The notes under the pieces are model-generated. The model was not told the DNA's origin. It saw only the letters and a program-made list of their open reading frames with translations, and ran no database searches. From Bacteroidales bacterium (GTDB lineage: Bacteria > Bacteroidota > Bacteroidia > Bacteroidales > F082), in assembly GCA_017548125.1 (NCBI GenBank), contig JAFYNK010000044.1, forward strand, positions 1 through 55,853: a stretch of DNA of 55,853 nt, written 5' to 3'. A program made the position numbers and the translations under genes. The first letter of the stretch is position 1. The number at the start of each line of letters is the position of its first letter. This document shows positions 46,711 through 55,853 of the stretch, one piece after another.

Positions 46711-46965
46711 AATGTTAATAATTAAATTATAAATAAGTGAATTGAAATAATAATTCTTATAAACGACAAAAATGACATTCAAAAGAATATCATATTTATC
46801 AATTTAAATTAATGTGATTTTTTTCTCTATAAATGCTTTGTGGTAAATGTTTAATCTATATCCTAACTGTTTGATTATGAGTTCAATTTACATAATTTTC
46901 CGCTGTAGAAAAAAGTTGAACTCTTTATCATCTTTCTACAACGTTTTTCTAAATTTAAGATGACG

Positions 46966-46973
46966 CAAATTTA
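46966..46973 (-). promoter_or_regulatory. -7 box of protein C
   Basis: CAAATTTA on plus, TAAATTTG on minus, same sequence as for B. The leader to ATG 46710 would be about 250 bases. Confidence 0.4.
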
Positions 46974-47040
46974 TAAAAAAAAATGAATTTTTATCAGTGA
47001 AAATAAGTTTTTTTTCAATGAAATTTTAGAGGGAATAGAG

Positions 47041-47092
47041 TAGAGATGTGTCAATGTAACCTGAAAAATAAATATACATTGATGCGTCTCAA
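47041..47092. repeat. 50-bp palindromic repeat, full copy
   Basis: Left arm agagatgtgtcaatg, right arm cattgatgcgtctc, loop with cctgaaaaataaata; closest to the copy at 614. Confidence 0.75.
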
Positions 47093-47119
47093 AATAAAAT
47101 AATTCTAGAGTTCTAAAGT

Positions 47120-47151
47120 TCAAAAAAGGAGTCATTGAGACTCCTTTTTTT
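47120..47151 (-). terminator. Terminator of infB
   Basis: GGAGTC (47128-47133) pairs with GACTCC (47139-47144), A-run on one side and T-run on the other; directly next to the infB stop. Confidence 0.88.
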
Positions 47152-50100
47152 ATAGTTTTCTACTAATTTCTTTAATTGTGTAGCCTTCGATAATATCGCC
47201 GACTTTAATATCGTTGTATCCGTCGATGTTCAAGCCGCATTCGAAACCGGCGCTGACTTCCTTGACGTCGTCTTTGTAACGTTTCAATGAACCCAATGAG
47301 CCTGTGTGTACTACGATGCCATCTCTGATGATACGTATCTTGGTTTGTCTGTTGACTTTACCGTCGAGAACCATACAACCTGCGATACGGCCGACCTTGC
47401 TGATGTTGAAGACCTCTCTGATTTCGATGTTACAAGTAACAACTTCTTCGATTTCTGGAGCCAACATACCTTCGATAGCTGACTTGATTTCTTCGATAGC
47501 TGTGTAGATGATAGAGTAGAGGCGAATATCAATTTCTTCTTTCTCAGCGAGACGTCTCGCCTGAAGTGTAGGACGTACGTTGAAACCAACAACGATAGCG
47601 TTTGACGCTGAAGCCAATAAGATGTCTGATTCGCTGATAGCACCGACTGACTTGTGGATGACGTTGACTTGAACCTCTTGTGTTGAGAGTTTCAATAATG
47701 AGTCAGCCAAAGCTTCTGATGAACCGTCAACGTCAGCTTTAACGATGATGTTGAGTTCTTTGAAGTCGCCGATAGCGATACGTCTTCCGATTTCGTCCAA
47801 AGTGATGTGCTTTTGGGTACGCAAGCCTTGTTCTCTTTGTAACTGTTGACGACGTGAAACGATTGATTTGACTTCTTTTTCGTCATCGAATACGTTGAAG
47901 TTGTCGCCAGCTTGTGGAGCGCCGTTGAGACCTAACATCAAGACTGGTGTTGAAGGACCTGCTGACTTGACAGCCTTGTTCTGTTCGTTGAACATAGCCT
48001 TGACCTTGCCGTATGTTGTTCCTGCGAGGACCATGTCGCCGACTTTAAGAGTACCGTCTTGAACCATGATCTTAGCTACATAGCCGCGGCCTTTGTCCAA
48101 AGCTGACTCGATGATAGTACCTTTGGCAGCTTTCTTAGGATTTGCCTTAAGGTCGAGGAACTCAGCTTCCAACAAAACTTTGTCTAACAATTTGTCAACG
48201 TTGAGACCTTGTTTAGCAGAAATCTCTTGTGATTGATATTTGCCGCCCCATTCTTCAACGAGTATATTCATCTGTGCCAACTCTTGATAAATCTTCTGTA
48301 CGTTGGCTGTAGGTTTGTCTATTTTGTTTATAGCGAAGACGATAGGCACGTTAGCTGCCTGTGCGTGGTTGATAGCTTCAATTGTCTGAGGCATAACGCT
48401 GTCGTCGGCTGCGATAACGATGATAGCGACGTCGGTGAGGCTAGCACCACGAGCACGCATAGCTGTAAACGCTTCGTGACCTGGAGTATCCAAGAAAGAG
48501 ATCTTCTTGCCTGAAGCTGTTGTCACTTCGTAAGCACCGATGTGCTGTGTGATACCGCCGGCTTCGCCTGCTGCAACGTTAGCGTTACGGATGCTGTCCA
48601 AAAGTTTTGTCTTACCGTGGTCAACGTGACCCATAACTGTTACGATAGGAGCTCTTGGTATCAAGTCTTCTGGTCTGTCTTCTTCTTCGTTGCTTGACAA
48701 TGCTTCTTGAACGTCGATGCTGATGAACTCAACTTTAAATCCGAACTCTTCTGCAACCAAAGTGAGGATTTCTGCATCGAGACGCTGGTTGATAGAAACG
48801 AAAACACCTAAGCTCATACATGTTGAGATGACCTTTGTCACAGGTGTGTCCATCATGGTTGCCAATTCGTTAGCAGTAACGAACTCGGTAACCTTGAGGA
48901 TTTTCTTTTCTTCCATTTCCTGGAGTCTTTCTTCCTCCAACTCATTGGCTATGTTATGACGTTTTTCACGACGGTGTTTTGATGTCTTCGACTTGCCGAG
49001 AGGTGACAAACGAGCCAAAGTCTCCTTGATTTGTTTTTGGATTTCTTCGTCGCTGAGTTCTACCTTTTCCTCTACTACAGGCTTGACAGGCTTCTTGAAC
49101 TTGTCGTTCTTGTTACGTTTTTCATTACGTTTGTCGTCGCCAGGTTTGCCGCCTTGCTTGTTGTTGTCTTTGCCTTTATTGTTATTGTTGTTCTTGTTAT
49201 TATTGTTGCTGTTGTTTGGAGCTTCGTTGCTTGAGCCAGCAGCGTTGCCTTCAGCACCAATACGTTTACGTTTTTTCTTCTTGTCTTTGTTGAAGTTTTT
49301 ATTATCATCGCCTGATGATGCAACAGGTTGCTTTGCCTTAGGCTTGCGTTCTGTTGGAAGCTCAATCTTGTCAAGAATTTTAGGGCCTTCCAACTTCTTC
49401 ACTTGTGTAGGGATGAAGTTGATAGGTTTTTCTTCTTTAGGTTTGTTTTGAGCAGCGTTAGCGTTTTTGTTCTCTTGTTGCTGCACGTTTTTAACCTCAG
49501 GTTTAGCGACCTGTGGCTGTTGTGGCTTAACATTCTGCTTGTCCTGTGGCTTGTTTGCAGGTTTTGCAGGATTGTTGTTTTTATTGTTTTTGTTATCTTT
49601 TTTGTCCTTAGATTTTTTGTCTTCCAATGGTATTTTGCCTACCACAGTGATCTGTATGCCGCCGTTATTTTTTTTGTCCGAATTGTTTTCTTTTGTAGCT
49701 TCTGCCTTAACAGGTTCTTCTACAGCTTTTTCAACAGGTTTAGCTTCAGGTTTTGGAGCGTTTATGACTTCTTCTTTTACTTCTGCTTTAACCTCTACAT
49801 TAACAGTCTCTTTTGAAGCTTCTTGTTTTACAACAACTTCTTCTTTTGCTTCTGCTTTTTCAACTTTAGGAGCCTCAACAGTTTCAGCTTTTGCTTCAAC
49901 TGCTTTTGTCTCAACTTGAGGCTTGACTTCTTTTGTTTCAGGCTGAGTCTGTTTTTTCTTTTCGTTCGATTTTTCAGAAGAAGCTTTAGGCTTTTCTTCA
50001 GTGCGTTTAGGTGTCTCGTCATCCTCGTCAAAATCTTTGCTTTCGCCTTTGATTGTGGATTCGATACTGATGCTCTTGCCTTTATAGCTGAAATCGCCAA

Positions 50101-50305
50101 GTTGATCAGCGTTTTTCTTTACTTCTTTTTCGCCTTGATATTCCTTAACGAGAAGGGCATACATTTCTCCGTTAAGTTTAGTGTTTGGCGATGAGTCTAT
50201 TTTATGGCCTTTCTTACCAAGAAACTCAACTATTGTGGACATTCCAATATTGAATTCTTTGGCGGCTTTTGATAATCTGATGTTGTTCTTTAAATCTTCG
50301 GACAT
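47150..50305 (-). CDS. infB: Translation initiation factor IF-2
   Basis: 1051 residues, in the upper range because of a long N-terminal extension. Brings initiator tRNA to the 30S subunit in a GTP-dependent step. The IF2 N-terminal motif is at the start ([21 protein letters not shown]). Residues of about 90-480 are low-complexity Lys/Glu/Ala/Val then Asn/Lys/Pro, including runs of Asn. The GTPase begins around residue 555 with [17 protein letters not shown]3 [15 protein letters not shown] and G4 NKID, followed by domains II, III and the C-terminal fMet-tRNA domain ending [17 protein letters not shown]. Last gene of rimP-nusA-infB, 33 bases after nusA. Several long ORFs antisense to the N-terminal part are composition artefacts. 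Confidence 0.98.
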   Translation of the reverse strand: MSEDLKNNIRLSKAAKEFNIGMSTIVEFLGKKGHKIDSSPNTKLNGEMYALLVKEYQGEKEVKKNADQLGDFSYKGKSISIESTIKGESKDFDEDDETPKRTEEKPKASSEKSNEKKKQTQPETKEVKPQVETKAVEAKAETVEAPKVEKAEAKEEVVVKQEASKETVNVEVKAEVKEEVINAPKPEAKPVEKAVEEPVKAEATKENNSDKKNNGGIQITVVGKIPLEDKKSKDKKDNKNNKNNNPAKPANKPQDKQNVKPQQPQVAKPEVKNVQQQENKNANAAQNKPKEEKPINFIPTQVKKLEGPKILDKIELPTERKPKAKQPVASSGDDNKNFNKDKKKKRKRIGAEGNAAGSSNEAPNNSNNNNKNNNNNKGKDNNKQGGKPGDDKRNEKRNKNDKFKKPVKPVVEEKVELSDEEIQKQIKETLARLSPLGKSKTSKHRREKRHNIANELEEERLQEMEEKKILKVTEFVTANELATMMDTPVTKVISTCMSLGVFVSINQRLDAEILTLVAEEFGFKVEFISIDVQEALSSNEEEDRPEDLIPRAPIVTVMGHVDHGKTKLLDSIRNANVAAGEAGGITQHIGAYEVTTASGKKISFLDTPGHEAFTAMRARGASLTDVAIIVIAADDSVMPQTIEAINHAQAANVPIVFAINKIDKPTANVQKIYQELAQMNILVEEWGGKYQSQEISAKQGLNVDKLLDKVLLEAEFLDLKANPKKAAKGTIIESALDKGRGYVAKIMVQDGTLKVGDMVLAGTTYGKVKAMFNEQNKAVKSAGPSTPVLMLGLNGAPQAGDNFNVFDDEKEVKSIVSRRQQLQREQGLRTQKHITLDEIGRRIAIGDFKELNIIVKADVDGSSEALADSLLKLSTQEVQVNVIHKSVGAISESDILLASASNAIVVGFNVRPTLQARRLAEKEEIDIRLYSIIYTAIEEIKSAIEGMLAPEIEEVVTCNIEIREVFNISKVGRIAGCMVLDGKVNRQTKIRIIRDGIVVHTGSLGSLKRYKDDVKEVSAGFECGLNIDGYNDIKVGDIIEGYTIKEISRKL

Positions 50306-50338
50306 ATAATTTTTTTTATGTTAGTACTTATTAATTTC

Positions 50339-51592
50339 TTATTGATCGTCGTCTTCGAACTCTGCTTTGAGAATGTCGAGGATTTCAACTACTGTTTCGA
50401 TTTCGAGGTCAGCGCGTGTAGCGATTTCGTCAGCTGTATAAGCCAATACTGCCTTAGCTGTGTCGCAACCCATGTTTCTGAGGCTGTCGATGATCCATTC
50501 GTCGATTTCGTCAACGAATTCTTTGAGATCGACGTCGTCTTCCATTTCAGCTTCTTCGGTGTTACGATAGACGTCAATTTCATAACCTGTGAGTTTACCA
50601 GCCAATTTGATGTTGTATCCGCCTTTACCGATAGCGAGGCTGACTTGGTCGTTTTCCATATAAACTTCAGCCACATTCTTAGCGTCATCGATGATGATGG
50701 AAGAAATCTTAGCTGGGCTTAATGCTCTTGTTATGAAGAGGTCGGCTTTTGTTGTATAATTGATAACGTCGATGTTTTCGTTGCGGAGTTCTCTAACAAT
50801 GCCGTGGATACGTGAGCCTTTCATACCAACGCAAGCTCCAACTGGGTCGATGCGTTCGTCGTATGACTCAACTGCTATTTTAGCTCTCTGACCTGGTTCT
50901 CTGACTATTTTACGTATTGTAATCAAACCATCATAAACTTCAGGGACTTCCATTTCAAACAAGCGTTGTAAGAAGATTTCTGATGTTCTTGATAAGGTGA
51001 TGACAGGGGAACCGTTTCTGTTTTCAACGCTCTTGACGATAGCTCTGATGGTGTCACCTTTTTTATAATTGTCTGATGGGATTTGTTCAATCTTAGGAAG
51101 TACTAACTCGATGCCGTCTTCGTCAACGATTAAAATCTCTTTACGCCATACTTGATAAACTTCAGCTGTGATGATTTCGCCGACTTTATCTTTATATTTT
51201 AAGAAGATGTTTTCTTTTTCAAACTCCATTACTTTTGTCTGGAGATTTTGACGGATAGCCAAGATTTCTCTTCTGCCGAAGTCTTTGATGTCAACTACTT
51301 CAGAAACTTCTTCGCCTACTTCGAAATCAGGCTCGATTTTAATAGCATCGGAATATGATATTTCGCTGAGTGGATCTTCCACTTCACCGTCTTCTACTAC
51401 TATGCGGTTGTGGTACACTTCAAGAACACCTTTATCAATATTGACAATGATGTTGAAATATTCATCGCTGCCGTATTTTTTTGCGAGCATTGCCTTGAAC
51501 ACATCTTCAATAATGTGCATCATTGCTTCGCGGTCGATATTTTTGAATTCTTTAAATTCAGAAAAGGTGTCGATTAAGTTTAATATTTCCAT
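50339..51592 (-). CDS. nusA: Transcription termination/antitermination factor NusA
   Basis: 417 residues, the short form without C-terminal acidic repeats. Binds RNA polymerase and nascent RNA, acting in pausing, termination and antitermination. N-terminal domain (MEILNLIDTFSEFKEFKNIDREAMM), S1 domain around 135-200 (KVGEIITAEVYQVWRKEI), then the KH domains with RTSEIFLQRLFEMEVPE, VDPVGACVGMKGSRIH-like segments and LAIGKGGYNIKLA. The tail contains a helix-hairpin-helix-like region (LADEIATRADLE). Between rimP (12 bases upstream) and infB (33 bases downstream). Confidence 0.97.
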   Translation of the reverse strand: MEILNLIDTFSEFKEFKNIDREAMMHIIEDVFKAMLAKKYGSDEYFNIIVNIDKGVLEVYHNRIVVEDGEVEDPLSEISYSDAIKIEPDFEVGEEVSEVVDIKDFGRREILAIRQNLQTKVMEFEKENIFLKYKDKVGEIITAEVYQVWRKEILIVDEDGIELVLPKIEQIPSDNYKKGDTIRAIVKSVENRNGSPVITLSRTSEIFLQRLFEMEVPEVYDGLITIRKIVREPGQRAKIAVESYDERIDPVGACVGMKGSRIHGIVRELRNENIDVINYTTKADLFITRALSPAKISSIIIDDAKNVAEVYMENDQVSLAIGKGGYNIKLAGKLTGYEIDVYRNTEEAEMEDDVDLKEFVDEIDEWIIDSLRNMGCDTAKAVLAYTADEIATRADLEIETVVEILDILKAEFEDDDQ

Positions 51593-51604
51593 AAAATTTG
51601 AAAC

Positions 51605-52066
51605 TTAAAAGTTAATGTATGGTTTAATTTCTTTAATATCTTTGAAAAGTAATTCGCTCGCGTCTGTGTAAACTGTTTTTTTCAGTCTTCCTAATTTCTT
51701 CATCACAGCTTCTTGAACGTTGATTTGCTCTTCGTTGAACGATATGAGTTTATATACTTTCTTTATGCCTTCGAAAGTAGTTATTTCGATTTCCTTCTCG
51801 ATATATTTGTTCAACTGGCGGTGTTTTAACAAAGGATAGTCAATTCCGGCAGAGGAGACGCTGAGTTCGTAGTCTTCAACTTCTCTGTCGAGACGACCTT
51901 CGATAAAACGGCTTAATTCGACGCAATGGTCAATCGTCACTGAACTGTCGGCGTCGATATATACTGATATGACATTACTTTTTGAAACCGTTAAATCAAC
52001 GACGAAACGGTCTGTGTTTTCTAATGCCTCTGATGCTAATTCGATTATTTGTTCCTTTGTTATCAT
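51605..52066 (-). CDS. rimP: Ribosome maturation factor RimP
   Basis: 153 residues. Needed for maturation of the 30S subunit. The N-terminal domain has the DSSVTIDHCVELSRFIEGRLD segment and YELSVSSAGIDYPL, close to the typical LEVSSPGLDRPL pattern; the C-terminal SH3-like domain follows. First protein gene of rimP-nusA-infB. There is no room for a good TAnnTTTG box between the tRNA terminator hairpin (52080-52109) and its start, so expression may depend on read-through from the tRNA-Gln promoter. Confidence 0.95.
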   Translation of the reverse strand: MITKEQIIELASEALENTDRFVVDLTVSKSNVISVYIDADSSVTIDHCVELSRFIEGRLDREVEDYELSVSSAGIDYPLLKHRQLNKYIEKEIEITTFEGIKKVYKLISFNEEQINVQEAVMKKLGRLKKTVYTDASELLFKDIKEIKPYINF

Positions 52067-52079
52067 TTCTTTATGGCAA

Positions 52080-52109
52080 TAAAAAAACCTGTTACATTCC
52101 GTAGCAGGT
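52080..52109 (-). terminator. Hairpin with U-tract between tRNA-Gln and rimP
   Basis: On minus, ACCTGCTAC pairs with GTAACAGGT with one mismatch and a five-base loop, followed by seven T. Either terminates the tRNA transcript or works as an attenuator for the operon. Confidence 0.8.
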
Positions 52110-52127
52110 CTTCAATTTTTTAATTTG

Positions 52128-52198
52128 TTGTCGAACAAGGATTCGAACCTTGACAGGCAGAACCAAAATCTGCAGTGCTACCATTACACCATTCGACA
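52128..52198 (-). tRNA. tRNA-Gln (anticodon UUG)
   Basis: Read on minus, acceptor TGTCGAA pairs with TTCGACA; D-stem GTGT/GCAC; anticodon stem GCAGA/TCTGC with loop TTTTGGT, so the anticodon is TTG; T-stem CAAGG/CCTTG with TTCGAAT loop. 71 bases including discriminator A. CCA is not encoded. A good -7 box lies 30 bases upstream. Confidence 0.97.
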
Positions 52199-52227
52199 AT
52201 CATTATTTCGTATCTTGAATGTGAGTG

Positions 52228-52235
52228 CAAAGATA
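52228..52235 (-). promoter_or_regulatory. -7 box of tRNA-Gln (and possibly rimP-nusA-infB)
   Basis: CAAAGATA on plus, TATCTTTG on minus; transcription would begin around 52221. Confidence 0.55.
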
Positions 52236-52326
52236 TAACATTTTTTAATACGCGCAACAAAAAAATGAAAATTTTTTAATTTTTTTTTGATTTTATTTTA
52301 TACCTATTATTAATAGCAAATTTTAA

Positions 52327-52357
52327 CTTGTTTAAATCGAAAAATAAAATATCTTTG
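52327..52357 (+). promoter_or_regulatory. Promoter of the GT117 gene
   Basis: CTTG at 52327-52330 and TATCTTTG at 52350-52357 with 19 bases between, close to the Bacteroidota consensus. Confidence 0.55.
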
Positions 52358-52403
52358 CAAAATAAAAGTTTATATGTAAAAGAATAATAATAAAACTCAT
52401 ATA

Positions 52404-55400
52404 ATGATGAATTTCAAAAAGTTAAACAACATTGTAGGATGGGGCGTCTTCTTGATTGCTACCATTGTTTACTTCCTTACATTGGAATCTACCGTCAGTT
52501 GGTGGGACTGCGGCGAGTACATCTCAACAGCGTATAAATTGCAAGTAGGACACCCTCCAGGAGCACCTTTGTTCCAAATGTTGGGCAGATTTTTCTCACT
52601 TTTTGCCTTCAACGACGTCACAAAGGTCGCTTTGATGATAAATTCTATGTCGGCTTTGTGCAGCAGTTTTACAATTTTATTCCTTTTCTGGACCATCACT
52701 CTTCTGGCAAAAAAACTCTGGATGAAGGATGGCGAAGATTCTCCTGCATCAAATAAGTTCACAGTTTTGGCTGCTGGCGTTATAGGCGCTCTCGCTTATA
52801 CTTTCTCCGACACCTTCTGGTTCTCGGCTGTGGAAAGCGAAGTGTATGCCATGTCGTCTCTCTTCACCGCTATAACTTTCTGGGCAATCCTCAAATGGGA
52901 AGAAGTGGCTGACCAGCCTTATAACTACAGATGGCTCATATTTATAGCTTATCTCATCGGACTTTCTATCGGCGTTCACCTCTTGAACCTTCTCTGTATC
53001 CCAGCAGTGGTTTATATCGTTTACTTCAAGAAATATAAGAAAATCACTACTAAAGGTTTTATAGTAGCTGGTATTATCTCGGTGATACTTGTGGGCTTCA
53101 TTCAGGTTATCCTTATTCCTGCCGTGGTTTCGTTGTGCGGTAAATTCGAGCTTTTCTTCGTGAACTCTCTCGGAACTCCTTTCAACTTCGGAACTGTAGT
53201 ATATTTCGTTCTCTTGATAACAGCCATCGTTTTGGGTATTTATTACACTGATAAATATAAGAAAGTCATACTTAACACAGCTATCCTCTCATTCATGTTT
53301 ATATTAATAGGTTATTCTTCTTTCTTTATGCTCGTTATTCGCGCTAATGCCAATACACCTATTAACGAAAACGAACCTAGCGAGGCTGTCTCCATGCTTT
53401 CATATCTCAAACGCGAACAATACGGAAGCTGGCCTCTTCTCTATGGCCCTTATTATATGGCAAAACCTTACGATGCCAACAGCAGCAGCCCAATATATGT
53501 GAGAGACGAAGCCAAAGGAAAATATGTTATCACTGATAAAAGAGAAGGAACAGACCCAATATATGACGATAACGTGATGACAGTGTTCCCTCGTATGTGG
53601 AACGGCACAAAGTCTTCTTATATAAGTACTTACAATCAATACATCGATAGAACTAAGATGGTCCCTGTAACAATGAAGATGTCGGACGGTTCCAGAGAGA
53701 CTGTTCTGCGTCCAACATTCGCGCAAAACATCAAGTTCTTTATTGGCTATCAATGTAATCACATGTATTGGCGTTATTTCATGTGGAATTTCGTTGGCCG
53801 TCAAAATGATATTCAAGGTCATGGAGAATTGGAAAACGGCAACTGGATCAGCGGTATTGGCTTTATCGACAACGCACGTCTTGGCAATCAAGATGATCTT
53901 CCAAAATCAATGTCAAACTCTGGACGTACAGAATTCTATTTCTTGCCTTTGATTTTAGGTTTGATAGGTCTTTTCTATCATATTAAGAACGACATTAAAA
54001 ACTCATGGGTTGTGTTCTTGTTGTTCTTTATGACAGGCCTCGCAATCGTTATATATCTCAATCAGACTCCTTATCAGCCTCGCGAACGCGACTACGCTTA
54101 CGCTGGTTCTTTCTATGCCTTCTGTATCTGGATTGGATTCGGACTTCTCGGCATTGTTGACATGTTGCAAAAAGTCATGAAGAATAAAATGGCTGTCGCT
54201 GTTGTGGCATTTGTCTTATGTCTTTCTGTGCCAACAGTTATGGCTGCCTCTGGTTGGGAAGGTCACAATCGTTCTGGTAAAACATCAGCTTTGGACTGGG
54301 GTAAGAATTACCTTAAAAATCTTCCTGAAAATGCTGTTATCTTCACTCGCGGCGACAACGATACTTTCCCATTGTGGTATGTACAGGAAGTTGAAGGTTA
54401 TCGTACCGACGTGAGAGTATGTAACTATATGCTTTCTTCAGGTTATTGGTATGTTCATCAAATGGGACGTAAACAATATGAGTCAGAAAGACTTCCACTT
54501 TCTTTGACACCTGAGCAATATGACAATGGCGTCAACGAACCTGTATTTATTCAAGATATTTTTGCTGGTCCGGTAGAACTTAAAGACGCTATTGAATTTA
54601 TCAAGAGCGATAATGAAAGAACAAAGGCAACTTTGCAGTCGGGCGATAGATTTAATTATTTGCCAGCTCGTAATCTTAAGTTGACAGTGGATAAAGAAGC
54701 TGTCGTACGCAATGGAATAGTTCCAGAAAGCATGAAAGATATGATAGTTGATGAAATAGTTTGGAGAATACCTGATAATATCAATTATCTTTACAAGAAC
54801 GACTTGATGCTTCTCGACTTCATGGCAACAAACGACTGGACACGCGCTGTTTATTTCACAAGCTTGAGCGATATCAAGAATGTATTAGGCATTGACAAAT
54901 ATTTGCATCAAGAAGGTTTGTCACATCGATTCATGCCAGTTGTTGCTGCTGATTATTATAAAGATGCAGGTGGAGTTTATGTTGAAGGCTCATACGAATT
55001 ATTGATGGCTGATGATATTCGTTGGGGTAATCTCGACAAGGAAGATGTTGCCGTTGACCCTGAAAGCCGTCGTAATCTTTTGTTCGTCAAACAAGCTTAT
55101 ATGCGTCTTGCTCAGTCGCTTCAGAATAGAGGCCAGAACGATTCAGCCATCGCAGTGATTGACAGATGTCTGGAATTTTTCCCTGATGATAAGGTGCCAT
55201 ACGACATGTATATGCTTTCTTATCCAGAGATATATTACAAGGCAGGTGCAAATGAAAAAGGTGACAAGCTTATTGAGACAATAACAGCAAACTGCACTGA
55301 TAACCTGCGTTATTATGGTGGATTGAATGGCAGATTTATTCCATATTATGCAGAATCAATACGTGAGAATCTTGCTATGATAAATGAAATGAGTAATATA

Positions 55401-55487
55401 GCGGAAAAAAATAACCGTTATGAACTCGCCAGGAGACTGGAAAAATTATTAGAGCAAGAGTTTGATAAGTTTATGTATTTGTTTTGA
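52404..55487 (+). CDS. DUF2723/GT117 family membrane protein
   Basis: 1027 residues. Multi-pass membrane protein of the DUF2723 family, assigned to glycosyltransferase family 117 and structurally like PMT-type (GT-C) protein O-glycosyltransferases. Near the N-terminus, after a first membrane segment, VSWWDCGEYISTAYKLQVGHPPGAPL carries the acidic pair Asp35 and Glu38 expected for a GT-C active site. About ten to twelve hydrophobic segments follow up to about residue 620. The soluble C-terminal half contains NAVIFTRGDNDTFPLWYVQEVEG and ends with helical, TPR-like sequence (about 900-1027). It probably transfers sugar from a lipid carrier to exported proteins in the periplasm. ATG 52407 is a possible alternative start. 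Confidence 0.9.
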   Translation: MMNFKKLNNIVGWGVFLIATIVYFLTLESTVSWWDCGEYISTAYKLQVGHPPGAPLFQMLGRFFSLFAFNDVTKVALMINSMSALCSSFTILFLFWTITLLAKKLWMKDGEDSPASNKFTVLAAGVIGALAYTFSDTFWFSAVESEVYAMSSLFTAITFWAILKWEEVADQPYNYRWLIFIAYLIGLSIGVHLLNLLCIPAVVYIVYFKKYKKITTKGFIVAGIISVILVGFIQVILIPAVVSLCGKFELFFVNSLGTPFNFGTVVYFVLLITAIVLGIYYTDKYKKVILNTAILSFMFILIGYSSFFMLVIRANANTPINENEPSEAVSMLSYLKREQYGSWPLLYGPYYMAKPYDANSSSPIYVRDEAKGKYVITDKREGTDPIYDDNVMTVFPRMWNGTKSSYISTYNQYIDRTKMVPVTMKMSDGSRETVLRPTFAQNIKFFIGYQCNHMYWRYFMWNFVGRQNDIQGHGELENGNWISGIGFIDNARLGNQDDLPKSMSNSGRTEFYFLPLILGLIGLFYHIKNDIKNSWVVFLLFFMTGLAIVIYLNQTPYQPRERDYAYAGSFYAFCIWIGFGLLGIVDMLQKVMKNKMAVAVVAFVLCLSVPTVMAASGWEGHNRSGKTSALDWGKNYLKNLPENAVIFTRGDNDTFPLWYVQEVEGYRTDVRVCNYMLSSGYWYVHQMGRKQYESERLPLSLTPEQYDNGVNEPVFIQDIFAGPVELKDAIEFIKSDNERTKATLQSGDRFNYLPARNLKLTVDKEAVVRNGIVPESMKDMIVDEIVWRIPDNINYLYKNDLMLLDFMATNDWTRAVYFTSLSDIKNVLGIDKYLHQEGLSHRFMPVVAADYYKDAGGVYVEGSYELLMADDIRWGNLDKEDVAVDPESRRNLLFVKQAYMRLAQSLQNRGQNDSAIAVIDRCLEFFPDDKVPYDMYMLSYPEIYYKAGANEKGDKLIETITANCTDNLRYYGGLNGRFIPYYAESIRENLAMINEMSNIAEKNNRYELARRLEKLLEQEFDKFMYLF

Positions 55488-55517
55488 TAATACGATAAGA
55501 TAAAAAAGAGGAGCAAC

Positions 55518-55565
55518 TGAAGTGAACCCCAAAGTTTGGACAAAAAAACTTTGGGGTTCACTTCA
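55518..55565. repeat. 20-bp perfect inverted repeat resembling two IS ends
   Basis: TGAAGTGAACCCCAAAGTTT (55518-55537) pairs perfectly with 55546-55565 around the eight-base loop ggacaaaa. The left arm plus loop (ending TTTGGACA) looks like the terminal inverted repeat of IS3-family elements in Bacteroidota, so this may be a remnant with nearly everything between the ends lost. It could also act as a strong mRNA 3' hairpin for the GT117 gene. Confidence 0.6.
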
Positions 55566-55686
55566 ATTACATATTGTTTATTTTTTGGTGTAATATGAAA
55601 CGTATTCTCTACCAATCACTCTTAATTCCTCATTCCTAATTAAAAAAAACTTTCGCCATTAGCCTTTTGCCATTAGCCATTTTTCT

Positions 55687-55694
55687 TATATTTG
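55687..55694 (+). promoter_or_regulatory. -7 box of the right-edge ORF
   Basis: TATATTTG matches TAnnTTTG; the following ATG at 55700 would be nearly leaderless. Confidence 0.45.
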
Positions 55695-55699
55695 CAGAT

Positions 55700-55853
55700 A
55701 TGAGAATAATTCTAGTTTTTATATTGTTTCTTTTGTTGGGAGTCGCCGAGACACCAAGTCACCAAGTCGCCGAGAATTTGTCGGTGACTTCTCCCCAAAC
55801 GACCTCGGAGTCTCAGTATCTCGGCGACTCTGCGTCTTTCCACGAATCCCAGA
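55700..55853 (+). CDS. Partial ORF with signal peptide, running off the right edge
   Basis: ATG at 55700 opens 51 codons without a stop up to the window end. The start MRIILVFILFLLLGVAETPS looks like a signal peptide. After it the frame runs through the gtcgccgagacaccaagtca word repeats (55738-55840), which elsewhere in this window are intergenic. A TAnnTTTG box lies just upstream. Possibly a real exported protein whose early region was invaded by repeat DNA, or only an accidental open frame. Confidence 0.45.
   Translation, partial: MRIILVFILFLLLGVAETPSHQVAENLSVTSPQTTSESQYLGDSASFHESQ

Larger units (their letters stand above)
46711..47149. other. Intergenic region between protein C and infB
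   Basis: No gene seen. Holds the long AT-rich leader and -7 box of C, a copy of the 50-bp palindromic repeat (47041-47092) and the infB terminator. Confidence 0.7.
55488..55699. other. Intergenic region after the GT117 gene
   Basis: Contains the long palindrome at 55518, a caattcctcattcc-type word, a gccattagcc word repeat (55655-55682) and a -7 box. No clear terminator with T-run. Confidence 0.6.

Noticed and set aside
49328-50194. Long plus-strand ORFs opposite the N-terminal part of infB
   Set aside because: They mirror the Lys/Glu/Ala/Asn-rich low-complexity coding of IF-2 and have Phe/Leu/Ser-rich, domain-free translations and no promoter.
53400-53891. 163-codon minus ORF within the GT117 gene
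   Set aside because: Shadow of a well-supported membrane protein gene; no domain, start signal or promoter.

Overview
The window looks like chromosome of an uncultured, AT-rich Bacteroidales bacterium (phylum Bacteroidota). Three very large surface proteins carry modular adhesin-like domains and C-terminal sequences typical of the type IX secretion system (T9SS). Lipoproteins follow the Bacteroidota pattern, a DUF2723/GT117 membrane protein is present, and nearly every transcription unit begins with the Bacteroidota -7 box TAnnTTTG rather than a sigma70-type promoter. Shine-Dalgarno sequences are mostly absent. Family or genus cannot be fixed from sequence reading alone.

Layout. 1-559 is the end of metK. 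959-7495 is the first giant secreted protein (A). 7665-10076 (minus) is mutS2. 10166-11060 (minus) is a three-gene overlapping cassette around an ADP-ribosyltransferase-fold (DUF3990-like) protein. cutC (11256-11990) and a GH2 beta-mannosidase lipoprotein (12098-14611) follow. 14848-15587 is a HEPN/MNT pair with intact HepT and MntA motifs. lepA (minus) and gapA (plus) diverge at 17.5 kb. A lipoprotein with a paralogous FISUMP-like domain (18938-20323), rel/spoT (20478-22685), purA (22848-24143) and a transglutaminase-like lipoprotein (24149-26791) follow on plus. 26.8-29.2 kb is a repeat-rich patch around a single ORF6N-domain gene. 29.2-31.7 kb is a peroxide-stress module: oxyR divergent from a Prx6-type peroxiredoxin and a thioredoxin. 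31930-46710 (minus) holds two more giant T9SS proteins (B and C) in tandem. 47150-52198 (minus) is infB, nusA, rimP and tRNA-Gln. 52404-55487 is the GT117 membrane protein, and a partial signal-peptide ORF runs off the right edge.

How parts work together. OxyR, peroxiredoxin and thioredoxin form a plausible regulator, peroxidase and reductant set sharing one divergent control region with a good inverted repeat. tRNA-Gln, rimP, nusA and infB may be one transcription unit, resembling the metY-rimP-nusA-infB operon of E. coli. Proteins A, B and C share domains, linkers and long near-identical DNA modules, so they appear to evolve by internal duplication and gene conversion.

Most interesting items: (1) a compact three-way-junction RNA with a U-tract directly downstream of the purA promoter; (2) choice-of-anchor-J domains nested inside a split PPC-like domain in B and C; (3) the overlapping three-gene ART cassette; (4) a dispersed ~50-bp palindromic repeat family plus a ~105-bp foldback element bracketing the ORF6N gene; (5) word-like tandem repeats that start at or near stop codons. 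All functional statements are from sequence reading; no database search was run.
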